Below are positions 16,596-25,900 of a stretch of 59,501 nucleotides of DNA, piece after piece. Within the stretch, counting starts at the first letter, position 1; each line of letters opens with the position of its first letter. The translations under genes were made by a program, and so were the position numbers. The stretch is from Isosphaeraceae bacterium (lineage in GTDB: Bacteria; Planctomycetota; Planctomycetia; Isosphaerales; Isosphaeraceae). The stretch covers positions 1 through 59,501 of the forward strand of contig JAJPJC010000131.1 in assembly GCA_021324445.1 (NCBI GenBank), read 5' to 3'. The notes beneath the pieces are model-generated. The model made no database searches, was not told the DNA's origin, and worked only from the letters and a program-made list of their open reading frames with translations.

Positions 16596-19500
16596 ATGCG
16601 CAATCCATCGTTCGAGAGTCGGGCTTCCCGGGCGCTGATCCTGGCCGGTTGGATTCTCGCGTGGAACGTGCCGGGTTTGCTGGCCGCGGATGGTGTGCCG
16701 GGGAGTCCGCGCGGCACACCCCGGCTGGTCCCCCAGATCGGCGGCTCGGGGGCGTGGAGTCTCGCTTACGCCCCGGACGGCCGCCACGCCTTGACGGCAG
16801 GCGCGGAGGGGGTGGCCCGGCTCTGGGACCTGGAGACCGGCGCGCTGATCCGGGTCCTCGAAAGGGAGGACTCGGGAATCACTTCCGTGGCGATTGCACC
16901 CGATGGCCGCCGCGCCCTCATCGGCAGCCGGGACAAGACGGCGCGGCTCTGGAATCTGGAGACCGGCGCGCTGATCCACTCCCTCGAGGGGCACAGCGGT
17001 CCGGTCTCCGCCGTGGCGATCGCGCCCGACGGCCGCCACGCCCTCACCGGCAGCCTCGACACGACAGCGCGACTCTGGAATCTGGCGACGGGCAAGCCGA
17101 TCCGCTCCCTGATCGGCCACACCGGTGGCGTGACGTCCGCAGTGATCGCGCCCGACGGCCGCCACGCCCTCACCGGCAGCCTCGACACGACGGCGCGGTG
17201 GTGGGGCCTGAGGACCGGCGTGACGATCCGGTCCCTGGATGGCCACGGCGATCGGGTCGCGTCCGTGGCGATCGCCCCCGATGGCCGCCGCGCTCTCACC
17301 GGCGGCGCGGATCGGACGGCGCGGCTCTGGGACCTGGAGACCGGCACACTGATCCGCTCCCTCCAGGGGCACAGCGGTCCGGTTCTTACCGTGGCGATCG
17401 CATCCGGCGGCCGACGCGCCCTCACGGGCAGCCACGACGCGACGGCGCGGCTCTGGGACCTGGAGACCGGCACGTTGATCCGAACCCTCAAGCCCGGCTA
17501 TCGCGTCCATGCCGTGGCGATCGCCCCGGACGGTCGCCGCGCCCTCACCGGTGGCCTCGGTGCGACAGCACGGCTCTGGGACCTGGAGACCGGCACGCCG
17601 ATCCGGCCCCTCGAAGGGCATGGCACCACGGTCGATGCCGTGGCGATCGCGCCCGGTGGCCGCTACCTCCTCACCGGCGGCACGGGCAAACACGCGCGGC
17701 TCTGGGACCTGTGGACGGGCAAGACCCTGGGATCCTTCTGCGGCCACGCCGCTGGGGTGACGTCCGTGGCGATCGGACGCCGCGGCCTCCACGCCCTCAC
17801 CGGCAGTCGGGACAAGACGGCGCGGGTCTGGAGCCTGAGGACGCGCCAAGCCCTCAGATCCCTCATCGGCCACACCGGTGAAGTGACGTCCGTGGCGACG
17901 GCTCCCCAGGGCCGCCTGGCCCTCACCGGCAGCCTCGACACGACGGCGCGATTGTGGGACCTTCAAACGGGCAAGACGATTCGATCACTCATCGGCCATG
18001 CCGCTGGGGTGACCTCCGTGGCGATCGCGCCCGACGGCCGCCACGCCCTCACCGGCAGCCTCGACACGACGGCGCGGCTCTGGGATCTGGAGACCGGCAA
18101 GCTGATCCGCACGCTCACGGGGCATCGTGGTCAGGTCTTCACCGTGGCGATCGCGCCCGACGGCCGCCACGCCCTCACCGGCGGCTTCGACACGACAGCG
18201 CGACTCTGGGACCTGGAGACGGGCAAGCTGATCCACTCGCTCAACGGGCACGGCGCCGCGGTGCGGGGCGTGGCGATCGCGCCCGACGGCCGGCGCGCCC
18301 TCACCGCCTGTTTCGACGATCAGGCCCGGCTGTGGGACCTGGAGACGGGGAAGCTGCTCGTGACTCTCGACCACGGTCATCGAGTCGGCGCCGTGGCGTT
18401 CACACACGACGGCCGGCGCGCCCTCACCGGCAGCCGGGATGGGACGACCGCGCTGTGGGACCTGGAGGCCGGGCGCGAGCTCTGCCGGCTGCTCAGCTTC
18501 GACGATGGCACCTGGGCCGTCGTCGACCCCGAGGGCCGCTACGACGCGGCCCACGGCGGTGACGTCCCGGACCTGCACTGGGTCGTCGGCGACGAGCCGA
18601 TCGAGCTGGTCCAGCTCAAGGAGCGCTACTACGACCCTGGCCTGCTGGCCAAGCACCTGGGTCTCAGCAAGGAGCCGCTGCGCTCCGTCGAGGCGCTGGC
18701 AGGCGTCCGGCTCTTCCCCAGCATGACGGTCACCGCGCCGCGAGCCGGCGACCCCAAGGGGACCCTGGGCATCACCCTGACCGGCCGCGGCGGCGGGATC
18801 GGCCGCGTGGTGGTCAAGGTCAACGGCAAGGAGATCGTCGCCGACGCGCGCGGCTCCAGCCCCGATACCGACCCGCGGCCCAACGTGGCGCGCCTGGCGG
18901 TGCCCCTGGCCGGCGACCCGCGGCTGCGGCCGGGCGCCGTCAACCGGGTCGAGGTCCAGGTCTACAATGCCGACGGCAGCCTGTGCAGCCGCGGCGCCGT
19001 CGTCGAATACGAGGCCGGGGGCGTCGCCGACGCCGGCCCGGACCTGTGGGCGATCGTCGTCGGCACGGCCGACTACGCTGGGCAGGCCATCGACCTCCAC
19101 TATGCCGCCAAGGATGCCGAGGCCTTCGCTCGGGCCTTGCGGGTCGCGGCCGCGGGGCTGCTCGGTGCCGACCACGTGCACATCACGACGCTGAGTACGG
19201 AGCGGGCCCAGACCGCCGCCCGGCCGACCAAGGCCAACATCGTGGAGGCGCTGCGGGCCCTGGCCCGGTCCGCCCGGTCGACCGACATCCTGGTCATCTA
19301 CCTCTCGGGCCACGGCGTGGTCCCAGCCAGCAAGCCCGATTACCACTACCTCACCGCCGAGGCCAGCAGCTTCGAGCTGGCTGACGAGCAGGTCCGCCGC
19401 CGCGACGCCCTCTCGGCCGCCGAGCTGGCCGAGCTGATCCGCGCCATCCCCGCCGTCGACCGCCAGGTCCTGGTCCTGGACACCTGCGCCGCCGGGCGGG

Positions 19501-20192
19501 CGCTGGAGACGCTCGGCCAGTCCCGGGGCGTCAGCGGCGATCAGGTGCGGGCACTGGAGCGGATCAAGGACCGCAACGGCTTGCACCTCCTGGCCGGCGC
19601 CGCCGCCGACGCGCCCAGCTACGAGGCCAGCCGGTACGGCCAGGGCCTGCTGACCTACAGCCTGCTCCTGGGCCTGACCGGGCCGGGCCTCAAGGGCACC
19701 GAGGTCGACGTCTTGACCTGGTTCGGCTATGCCGTGGATGAGGTGCCGGAGCTGGCGCAGGGCATCGGCGGCATCCAGAAGCCGCTGCTGTGCAGCCCGC
19801 GCGCCGGCGCGAGCTTCCCGGTCGGCCTGCTGCAACCGGCGGATCGAAGGCAGATCCCGCTGCCCAAGGCCCGACCCCTGGTGCTGCGGGCGGCCTTCCA
19901 GGAGGAGACGTCGTTCGACGACCTGCTGGGCCTGGGCGGTCGGGTGGACGAGCTGCTCCGCGAGGCATCGACGCGGGGTGAGGACACCGGACCGATTCTC
20001 GTCGAGGAGGCCGAGGACGCGTACCGGCTGGTGGGCCGCTACCGGATCCACGCCGATTCCGTGCTCGTCGAGGTCAAGATCCACCGCGGCACGGAAACGG
20101 TCTCTCAGGTCTCGGTGCGCGGCCGGAAGCAGGACACCCACGGCCTGGCGCGGAAGATCGTCGCGGAACTGGACAAGCTGCTCAGGCCCTGA
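16596..20192 (+). CDS. Exported WD40-caspase fusion with 14 WD repeats
   Basis: A 1198-residue protein. The ATG at 16596 precedes a signal peptide (SRALILAGWILAWNVPGLLA). An in-frame start at 16560 would only lengthen it. Residues about 49-635 form 14 WD40 repeats of 41-42 residues, each with DGRHALTG and ARLWDLETG. Fourteen repeats would make two seven-bladed propellers. A linker follows, then a caspase domain from about residue 810: DLWAIVVGTADY, YLSGHG (H906) and LDTCAAG (C964). The last 110 residues (FDDLLGLGGRVDELL, DSVLVEVKIHRG) are a further small domain I cannot name. WD propellers gate proteases in known systems such as Apaf-1, so a sensing role is plausible but unproven here. Confidence 0.9.
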   Translation: MRNPSFESRASRALILAGWILAWNVPGLLAADGVPGSPRGTPRLVPQIGGSGAWSLAYAPDGRHALTAGAEGVARLWDLETGALIRVLEREDSGITSVAIAPDGRRALIGSRDKTARLWNLETGALIHSLEGHSGPVSAVAIAPDGRHALTGSLDTTARLWNLATGKPIRSLIGHTGGVTSAVIAPDGRHALTGSLDTTARWWGLRTGVTIRSLDGHGDRVASVAIAPDGRRALTGGADRTARLWDLETGTLIRSLQGHSGPVLTVAIASGGRRALTGSHDATARLWDLETGTLIRTLKPGYRVHAVAIAPDGRRALTGGLGATARLWDLETGTPIRPLEGHGTTVDAVAIAPGGRYLLTGGTGKHARLWDLWTGKTLGSFCGHAAGVTSVAIGRRGLHALTGSRDKTARVWSLRTRQALRSLIGHTGEVTSVATAPQGRLALTGSLDTTARLWDLQTGKTIRSLIGHAAGVTSVAIAPDGRHALTGSLDTTARLWDLETGKLIRTLTGHRGQVFTVAIAPDGRHALTGGFDTTARLWDLETGKLIHSLNGHGAAVRGVAIAPDGRRALTACFDDQARLWDLETGKLLVTLDHGHRVGAVAFTHDGRRALTGSRDGTTALWDLEAGRELCRLLSFDDGTWAVVDPEGRYDAAHGGDVPDLHWVVGDEPIELVQLKERYYDPGLLAKHLGLSKEPLRSVEALAGVRLFPSMTVTAPRAGDPKGTLGITLTGRGGGIGRVVVKVNGKEIVADARGSSPDTDPRPNVARLAVPLAGDPRLRPGAVNRVEVQVYNADGSLCSRGAVVEYEAGGVADAGPDLWAIVVGTADYAGQAIDLHYAAKDAEAFARALRVAAAGLLGADHVHITTLSTERAQTAARPTKANIVEALRALARSARSTDILVIYLSGHGVVPASKPDYHYLTAEASSFELADEQVRRRDALSAAELAELIRAIPAVDRQVLVLDTCAAGRALETLGQSRGVSGDQVRALERIKDRNGLHLLAGAAADAPSYEASRYGQGLLTYSLLLGLTGPGLKGTEVDVLTWFGYAVDEVPELAQGIGGIQKPLLCSPRAGASFPVGLLQPADRRQIPLPKARPLVLRAAFQEETSFDDLLGLGGRVDELLREASTRGEDTGPILVEEAEDAYRLVGRYRIHADSVLVEVKIHRGTETVSQVSVRGRKQDTHGLARKIVAELDKLLRP
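16740..18500 (+). repeat. tandem WD40-coding repeat, 14 units of about 126 bases
   Basis: Unit starts recur about every 126 bases and share the core GTGGCGATCGCGCCCGACGG. Several units, such as those around 17030, 17150, 18020 and 18150, are nearly identical at DNA level. Such identity points to recent unit duplication or gene conversion, so copy number may vary between strains. Confidence 0.85.
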
Positions 20193-20332
20193 ACCGCTCG
20201 ATTCGGGAAGAGGCGCATCGGCAAGAGGCGCGCCAACTTGACCGGGTCGGTGATCCGGCTCATAATGGATGGAGGTCGGATCATCCTGCCGGCTTGGCCA
20301 ACCCATGCCTGCATCCGAAACGAGGCTCGATC

Positions 20333-20875
20333 GTGTCGTCACGGCGGCGGTCAGAGCGGCATCGCCTGCGATCCCTGGGAATCGGCCTGTTGATTCTCAG
20401 TGCGATCCACGTGCCGCTGCCGCAGGTCGATTATCACAACATCCGCCACCACGACGCGCCCGGCGAGATCTGCCCCTACCACGATCATCTCCTGCGATGG
20501 CATCCCTCGGCCGCCTCGGCCGATGACGTGGCCCTCTTGCATTGGCACTGGTTCCTGCCGCTGGTCCAGCCCGGCGCGGCCCAAGGGGGCTCCGACGACG
20601 AGCATCGTGCTCCTGGCAGGGGACCGGCCTTGCACGCTCACCTGGGCGACTGGCCGGAACCGGACTGGAGGAGCGAGCCGTTGATCCGCCCCGACAGCCG
20701 CGGGCGGTTCCTCGAGCAGTTGGTCCTGGGACTCTCCGGCGCCAGCTCGGGGGCGATCTCTGCCCCAGTTGCGACCGTGGACCCCGGACCCTCCTCCTTC
20801 TCCCCGACCCCCGCGACGGAACCCCTCGGGGTGCGCGCTGCGCGCATCGCCCTGTTCCAGCGCTGGAACTGCTGA
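20333..20875 (+). CDS. His-rich membrane-anchored protein heading a metal-efflux operon
   Basis: A 180-residue protein. The GTG at 20333 is chosen because GAGG lies seven bases upstream and a basic stretch then leads into one hydrophobic segment (LGIGLLILSAIHVPLP), a signal anchor or signal peptide. A TTG at 20294 in the same frame is weaker. After the membrane segment comes a His/acid cluster (HNIRHHDAPGE, CPYHDHLLRWHP, LLHWHWFLP), with about a dozen histidines in 90 residues, and then a Pro/Ser-rich tail. The gene precedes the RND adaptor and pump genes on the same strand. I infer an extracytoplasmic metal-binding accessory protein. No named family was recognised. Confidence 0.65.
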   Translation: MSSRRRSERHRLRSLGIGLLILSAIHVPLPQVDYHNIRHHDAPGEICPYHDHLLRWHPSAASADDVALLHWHWFLPLVQPGAAQGGSDDEHRAPGRGPALHAHLGDWPEPDWRSEPLIRPDSRGRFLEQLVLGLSGASSGAISAPVATVDPGPSSFSPTPATEPLGVRAARIALFQRWNC

Positions 20876-21004
20876 CACTTCGACCCTGCCGATCGTTCGC
20901 CTCGTTCTCCGATGGTTCGCCGGGTTCTCCGCGGCGGACGCCTGTCGGCTCGGCGAGGCCACACCCCCGGATCGCCGTGGCACGCGCTCCCGGTCCTGAA
21001 GTGG

Positions 21005-21024
21005 GGCAGACCTTCCTGTCTGCC
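21005..21024 (+). repeat. short palindrome GGCAGAC-CTTCCT-GTCTGCC
   Basis: A perfect 7-bp inverted repeat with a six-base loop lies in the gap between the His-rich gene and the adaptor gene. It has no T-tract, so it is more like a palindromic intergenic repeat than a classical terminator. Confidence 0.6.
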
Positions 21025-21043
21025 AAACCATCTCTGCCAACCG

Positions 21044-21068
21044 AACCCAACCCAACCCAACCCAACCC
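21044..21068 (+). repeat. (CCCAA) pentanucleotide microsatellite, five units
   Basis: Five tandem CCCAA units lie 43 bases before the ATG of the RND adaptor gene, in the untranslated region. Unit-number change by slippage could alter the leader length. Confidence 0.8.
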
Positions 21069-21111
21069 TCCACAGGCATCAACTTCGCCGGGTCAGGCGG
21101 GAGAATCGCTC

Positions 21112-22758
21112 ATGTCCGTTGTGTTGAGTCAGACTCAGACGAGCCGGGAACGGAGGACGATCCGGCCAATCCTCCCCTGGGCGGGTATGGTCTTGTGCCT
21201 GGCCCTGATGGCCGGACATATTGCCTACGACGTGCTGGGGCCCGCCCGGCTCCATGCCGCGTCACGAAGCTCGGAATCCCAGCCCGGATCCCCGTCGGAG
21301 CCTCCCTCGAAAAGCCCCGCTTTGGGCGGGGGGTCGTCCGTGACCCTGCCGGAGTCGAAAGTCCGAACGGCCAAGATCGCCAGCGAGCCGGCTCGGATCG
21401 ACCGCCTGGCGACGGAGGTCGCCGTCCCCGGACTCATCCAGGCCAACGCGGACCGGCAAGTCGAGATCCGGCCCCGCGCCGCCGGCATCGTCCGCGAGGT
21501 CCATGCCCGGCTGGGACAAACCATCCACCGCGGCGAGACCCTGCTGGTCCTCGACAGTCCCGACATCGGTACGGCGCGATTGAACCTCCGCCAGAGGCAG
21601 CGCGAGCTGGTGACGGCACGGTTCGAGGCCAACTGGAAGTCGGAGATCGCCGGCAACATCGCGCTGTTGATCCCCGAGCTGCGCAAGGGGATCGCGCGGC
21701 GCAGCACCGATGTCACCGATGCCCACCACGAGAATCACCTCGGTCACGAGGAACGACCGCGGGACGACATGGCCACGATCGAGCGGCGCTTCACCGACAA
21801 GCAGCTCGGGACCTACCGCGGCACGCTCCTCCAGGCTCTGGCCGAATATGATATTGCCGCTCATGAGGAAGAGAAGACTGCCAGCCTCAGGAATCAGAAG
21901 ATCGTCGGCGTGCACCCGATGCTCGTCGCCCTGCACACCCGTCAGGGGGTTCAGGCGAAGCTCGAGGCCGCCATCGAGCAGGTCCGCTACGACGCCGCCC
22001 AGGAGAAACGGCTCGCCGACCAGGCGCTGCGCCAGGCCGAAGCGGCCGTCATCGACGCGGCCCAGCGCCTGCGGATCCTCGGCGTCGCGGAGGATATCCC
22101 CAGCCTGCTGGCCCATCCCGAGCAGGCCAACGCGATCGCGATCAATGAAGACGTGACCGTCTACACGATCGTCGCCCCCTTCGACGGCACGATCCTCAAG
22201 AAGAACGCCGTCCCCAGCCAGCGGGTTGAGCCGAGCGATGTGCTCTACACCCTGGCCGACCTGCGATCCGTCTGGGTCTCGGCCAGCGTCAACGAGTCGG
22301 TCGTCGCCCAGCTGCCCCGGATCCAGGACGGCTCGATCCGCTTCCAGGCCACGGCCTACCCGGACCGCGAATTCCGTGCCCGGCTGCTGTCGCTCGGGGC
22401 CGTGTTCGACCCCCTGACCCGGACCGTCCCGCTCCTGGCCCAGACCGAGAACCCCGATGGCCTGCTCAAGGTGGGCATGTTCGTGCGGATCCTGCTCGGG
22501 AGCTCGGCCACCGAGCAGGCGCTGACCGTCCCCGCCGCCGCGGTCGAGGAGATCGAGTCCCTCAAGTACGTCTTCGTCCCCGCCGGCCGAGAGGGCGATC
22601 AATCCAAGTTCACCCTCAAGCCCGTCGAGGTCGGCCGCCGGGCCGGCGACCGCATCGTCATCAAGGCCGGCCTGAAGGAAGGCGACCAGGTCGTCGCTTC
22701 GGGCGCATTCTTCCTCAAGAGCGAGCTGATCCTTCAGAATCAGCCCGAGGACGAATAG
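21112..22758 (+). CDS. RND efflux periplasmic adaptor (CusB/CzcB type)
   Basis: A 548-residue membrane fusion protein. The ATG at 21112 gives a leader with one hydrophobic span (WAGMVLCLALMAGHIAYDVLG). The open frame runs further upstream but has no start signal there. Landmarks are a lipoyl-like half (ADRQVEIRPRAAGIVREVHARLGQ) near residue 115 and its partner (VYTIVAPFDGTILKKNAVPSQ) near residue 350. A long helical hairpin lies between them, and the beta-barrel strands LRSVWVSASVNES and GLLKVGMFVRILL follow. It should bridge the RND pump and an outer-membrane channel, and bind metal ions. The pump gene follows after a 180-base spacer full of inverted repeats. No outer-membrane factor gene is adjacent. 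Confidence 0.88.
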   Translation: MSVVLSQTQTSRERRTIRPILPWAGMVLCLALMAGHIAYDVLGPARLHAASRSSESQPGSPSEPPSKSPALGGGSSVTLPESKVRTAKIASEPARIDRLATEVAVPGLIQANADRQVEIRPRAAGIVREVHARLGQTIHRGETLLVLDSPDIGTARLNLRQRQRELVTARFEANWKSEIAGNIALLIPELRKGIARRSTDVTDAHHENHLGHEERPRDDMATIERRFTDKQLGTYRGTLLQALAEYDIAAHEEEKTASLRNQKIVGVHPMLVALHTRQGVQAKLEAAIEQVRYDAAQEKRLADQALRQAEAAVIDAAQRLRILGVAEDIPSLLAHPEQANAIAINEDVTVYTIVAPFDGTILKKNAVPSQRVEPSDVLYTLADLRSVWVSASVNESVVAQLPRIQDGSIRFQATAYPDREFRARLLSLGAVFDPLTRTVPLLAQTENPDGLLKVGMFVRILLGSSATEQALTVPAAAVEEIESLKYVFVPAGREGDQSKFTLKPVEVGRRAGDRIVIKAGLKEGDQVVASGAFFLKSELILQNQPEDE

Positions 22759-22812
22759 AGAAATGGCCCATTCCGGATTCCAGATGCCGGATTCCAGATC
22801 CAGATACCGGAG

Positions 22813-22855
22813 TTCAGATTCCCGATCGATCCTCATGTGGAATCGGGAATCTGAA
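22813..22855 (+). repeat. 14-bp perfect inverted repeat in the adaptor-pump spacer
   Basis: TTCAGATTCCCGAT (22813-22826) and its exact complement ATCGGGAATCTGAA (22842-22855) flank a 15-base loop. Two direct copies of GGATTCCAGAT lie just upstream. A transcript could fold a strong hairpin here, possibly uncoupling the expression of the two genes. Confidence 0.75.
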
Positions 22856-22883
22856 ACCTGGAATTCCCCAGATGCGCGCACGG

Positions 22884-22900
22884 CGCGGAGATCCTCCGCG
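22884..22900 (+). repeat. 7-bp hairpin CGCGGAG-ATC-CTCCGCG
   Basis: A perfect seven-base stem with a three-base loop lies 38 bases before the RND pump start, following the larger hairpin in the same spacer. Confidence 0.6.
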
Positions 22901-22909
22901 GGTTGACTC

Positions 22910-22938
22910 TAGCCACTGGCCACTAGCCACCAGCCACT
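22910..22938 (+). repeat. heptamer-like CCACT repeat abutting the pump start codon
   Basis: AGCCACTGGCCACTAGCCAC continues as CAGCCACT directly into ATG at 22939, giving four imperfect copies of a GCCACTN unit. It occupies the place where a Shine-Dalgarno sequence would be expected, and none is visible. Confidence 0.55.
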
Positions 22939-25900
22939 ATGCTCAACTCCATTATCCAATCTTCGCTGAACAACCGGTTTTTCGTGCTCATGGCGACCGC
23001 GCTGGTGGCCGGGCTGGGCATCTACTCGGCGGGACACCTGCCGATCGACGCCGTGCCCGACCTGACCAACGTGCAGGTGCAGGTGATCACGGAGGCGCCG
23101 GCGCTGTCGCCGCTGGAGATCGAGCAATTCCTGTCGTTCCCGGTCGAGGGGGCGATGAGCGGACTGCCCAACGTCGAGCAGATCCGGTCGATCTCGAAGT
23201 TCGGCGTCTCGGTGGTGACGATCGTGTTCAAGGAAGGGACCGACATCTATCGGGCGCGGCAATTGGTCGGCGAGCGGATTCCCCGGGCGGCCGCGGGGAT
23301 CCCGCCGGGTTACGGGACCCCGACGCTGGGGCCGATCTCCACGGCGCTGGGCGAGGTGTTCCAGTTCCAGGTCAAGGCGACCCCGGAGTCCGGGATGTCG
23401 CCCATGGATCTGCGCACGCTGCTGGATTGGTTCATCGCCTTCCAGTTGCGCCGGGTGGAGGGTGTGACCGAGATCAACCCGCACGGCGGCGAGATGAAGA
23501 CCTACGAGGTCCAGGCCGATCCCGACAAGCTGGCGACCCTCCGGCTCTCGATGACCCACCTGTTCGACGCGCTGCGGTCCAACAATGCCAACGTCGGCGG
23601 CGGCTATCTGGTCCACAGCGGGGAGGCGCGCTACATCCGGGGCGTGAGCCAGGTGCGGAACCTCGAGGACATCGCCGCGATCGTCATCGACGAGCGCAAC
23701 GGCGTGCCGGTCACCGTCGGGGATGTGGCCCGGGTGGTCCCGGCGCCGATGATCCGGGCGGGGTTGGTGACCCGGGACGGCCAGGGCGAGATCGTCACCG
23801 GGCTGGTGATGATGCTGATCGGCCAGAACGGCCGCGAGGTGGTCAACGCCGTGAAGGCCGAGATCGAGCGGCTCCAAAAGAGCTTGCCGGCCGGGGTGAC
23901 CATCGAGCCGCTGTATGACCGCACCCACCTGATCAACCAGACGCTGAGCACGGTTTTGCACAACCTGACGGCCGGCGGCGTCCTGGTTATCGCCGTGCTC
24001 CTGGTGCTCCTGGGGAACCTCCGGGGCGGCCTGATCGTCGCCCTGGCGATCCCCCTGTCGATGCTCTTCGCGGCCAACGTCATGCTGGCCACCGGGATCT
24101 CGGCGAGCCTGATGAGCCTGGGCGCGATCGATTTCGGCCTGATCGTCGACTCCTCCGTCATCATGATCGAGAACTGCGTGCGACGGCTGGCGCACGAGGG
24201 GGGCACGCGGCCCAAGCTCGAGATCGTCCGCGATGCCGCGGTCGAGGTTCGCAAGCCCACCATGTTCGGCGAGCTGATCATCGCGATCGTGTACCTGCCG
24301 ATCCTGGCACTCCAGGGGACCGAGGGCAAGCTCTTCCGCCCCATGGCCTTCACGGTGATCTTCGCCCTGATGGGCTCGCTCGTGCTGTCGCTGACCTTGA
24401 TGCCGGTGCTGGCGGCCATGGGACTCAGCGCCCGGCCCCAGGAGAAGGAGCTCTGGCTGATCCGGGGGATCAAGCACGCCTACCGGCCGATCCTCGATGC
24501 GTTTGTCCGCCATCCATTCTGGGCTGTGATCCTGGCCCTGGGTTTGGTCGGGTCCAGCGCGCCGGTCGCGCTGAACCTGGGGGGCGAGTTCATGCCCCGG
24601 CTCAACGAAGGGGACCTCTTGATCGAGGCGGTGCGGATCCCCTCCGCCGCGCTCGAGGGTGCCGTGGCGGCCTCGACCCAGATCGAGAACCTGCTCAAGA
24701 CGATCCCCGAGGTGCGGTTGGTCTACTGCAAGACCGGGCGGCCGGAGATCGCCAACGACGTGATGGGGGTGCACCAGACCGACGTCTGGACGATGCTCAA
24801 GCCCCAGGACCAGTGGCGTCCGGGCCTGACCCGCGACGACCTGATCGAGGAGATGGACAAGCTCCTGACCGAGCACGTGCCGGGCGTCAAATTCGGCTTC
24901 AGCCAGCCGATCGAGATGCGGGTCAACGAGCTGGTCGCCGGAGTCAAGAGCGACGTGGCCGCGCTGATCTACGGGCCGGACCTCGACGAGCTGCGCCGCA
25001 TCTCGCTGGAGGTCGAGCGGGTCCTGGCGGGGATCGAGGGTGCGCACGACATCAAGACCCCGACGGCCGGGCGGCTGCCGATGCTGCGGATCAAGGTGCG
25101 CCGCGACCAGTTGGCGCGGTACGGGATCCAGGCGTCCGACGTGCTCGACGCGGTCGCCGCGCTGGGCGGCACGACGGTCGGGACCGTGTTCGAGGACCCC
25201 AAGCGGGAATCGGCGCGGGTGCAGATCTCCGCACGGCACCCGCTGCGGGTCCGGATCCCCGAATCCTGGCGCGACGACGCCGAGCGGATCCGCTCGATCC
25301 GGGTCGTCGACCCGACGGGACGGCCGATCGAGTTGCGGGACCTGGCCGACGTCGACGACGAGGAGGGGCCCAGCGAGGTCGAGCGAGAGGACGTCCAGCG
25401 GCGGGCGGTGGTGGGGGTGAACGTCCGGGGCCGCGACATCGCCAGCTTCGTCGCCCAGGCCCAGGCCGCCATTGACGCCCGCGTCAAGCTCCCCCCCGGC
25501 TACCTCCTCCGCTGGGGCGGCCAGTTCGAGCACCTCCAGTCCGCCACCGAGCGCCTGATGGTCGTCGTGCCGGTGGCCATGCTCCTGATCTTCCTGCTGT
25601 TGTACAGCACGTTCCACTCGATGCGGCTGGCGCTGTTGATCTACACGGCCGTGCCGATGGCGGCGACCGGCGGCGTCTTCGCCCTGGCGCTGCGCGGCTT
25701 GCCATTCTCGGTCTCGGCAGGCGTCGGGTTCATCGCGCTCTTCGGCGTGGCCGTACTTAACGGCCTGGTCTGGGTCAGCGCCGTCGAGCACCTGCGCCAG
25801 GAAGGAATCGAAGCCCACGCGGCGGCGCGCGAGGCGGCCGTTGTCCGCTTGCGACCGATCCTCATGACGGCCCTGGTCGCCGGGTTGGGCTTCATCCCCA

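Noticed and set aside
17985..20342. 785-residue open frame opposite the WD40-caspase
   Set aside because: High-GC shadow; the plus strand reads WD repeats and a caspase without interruption.
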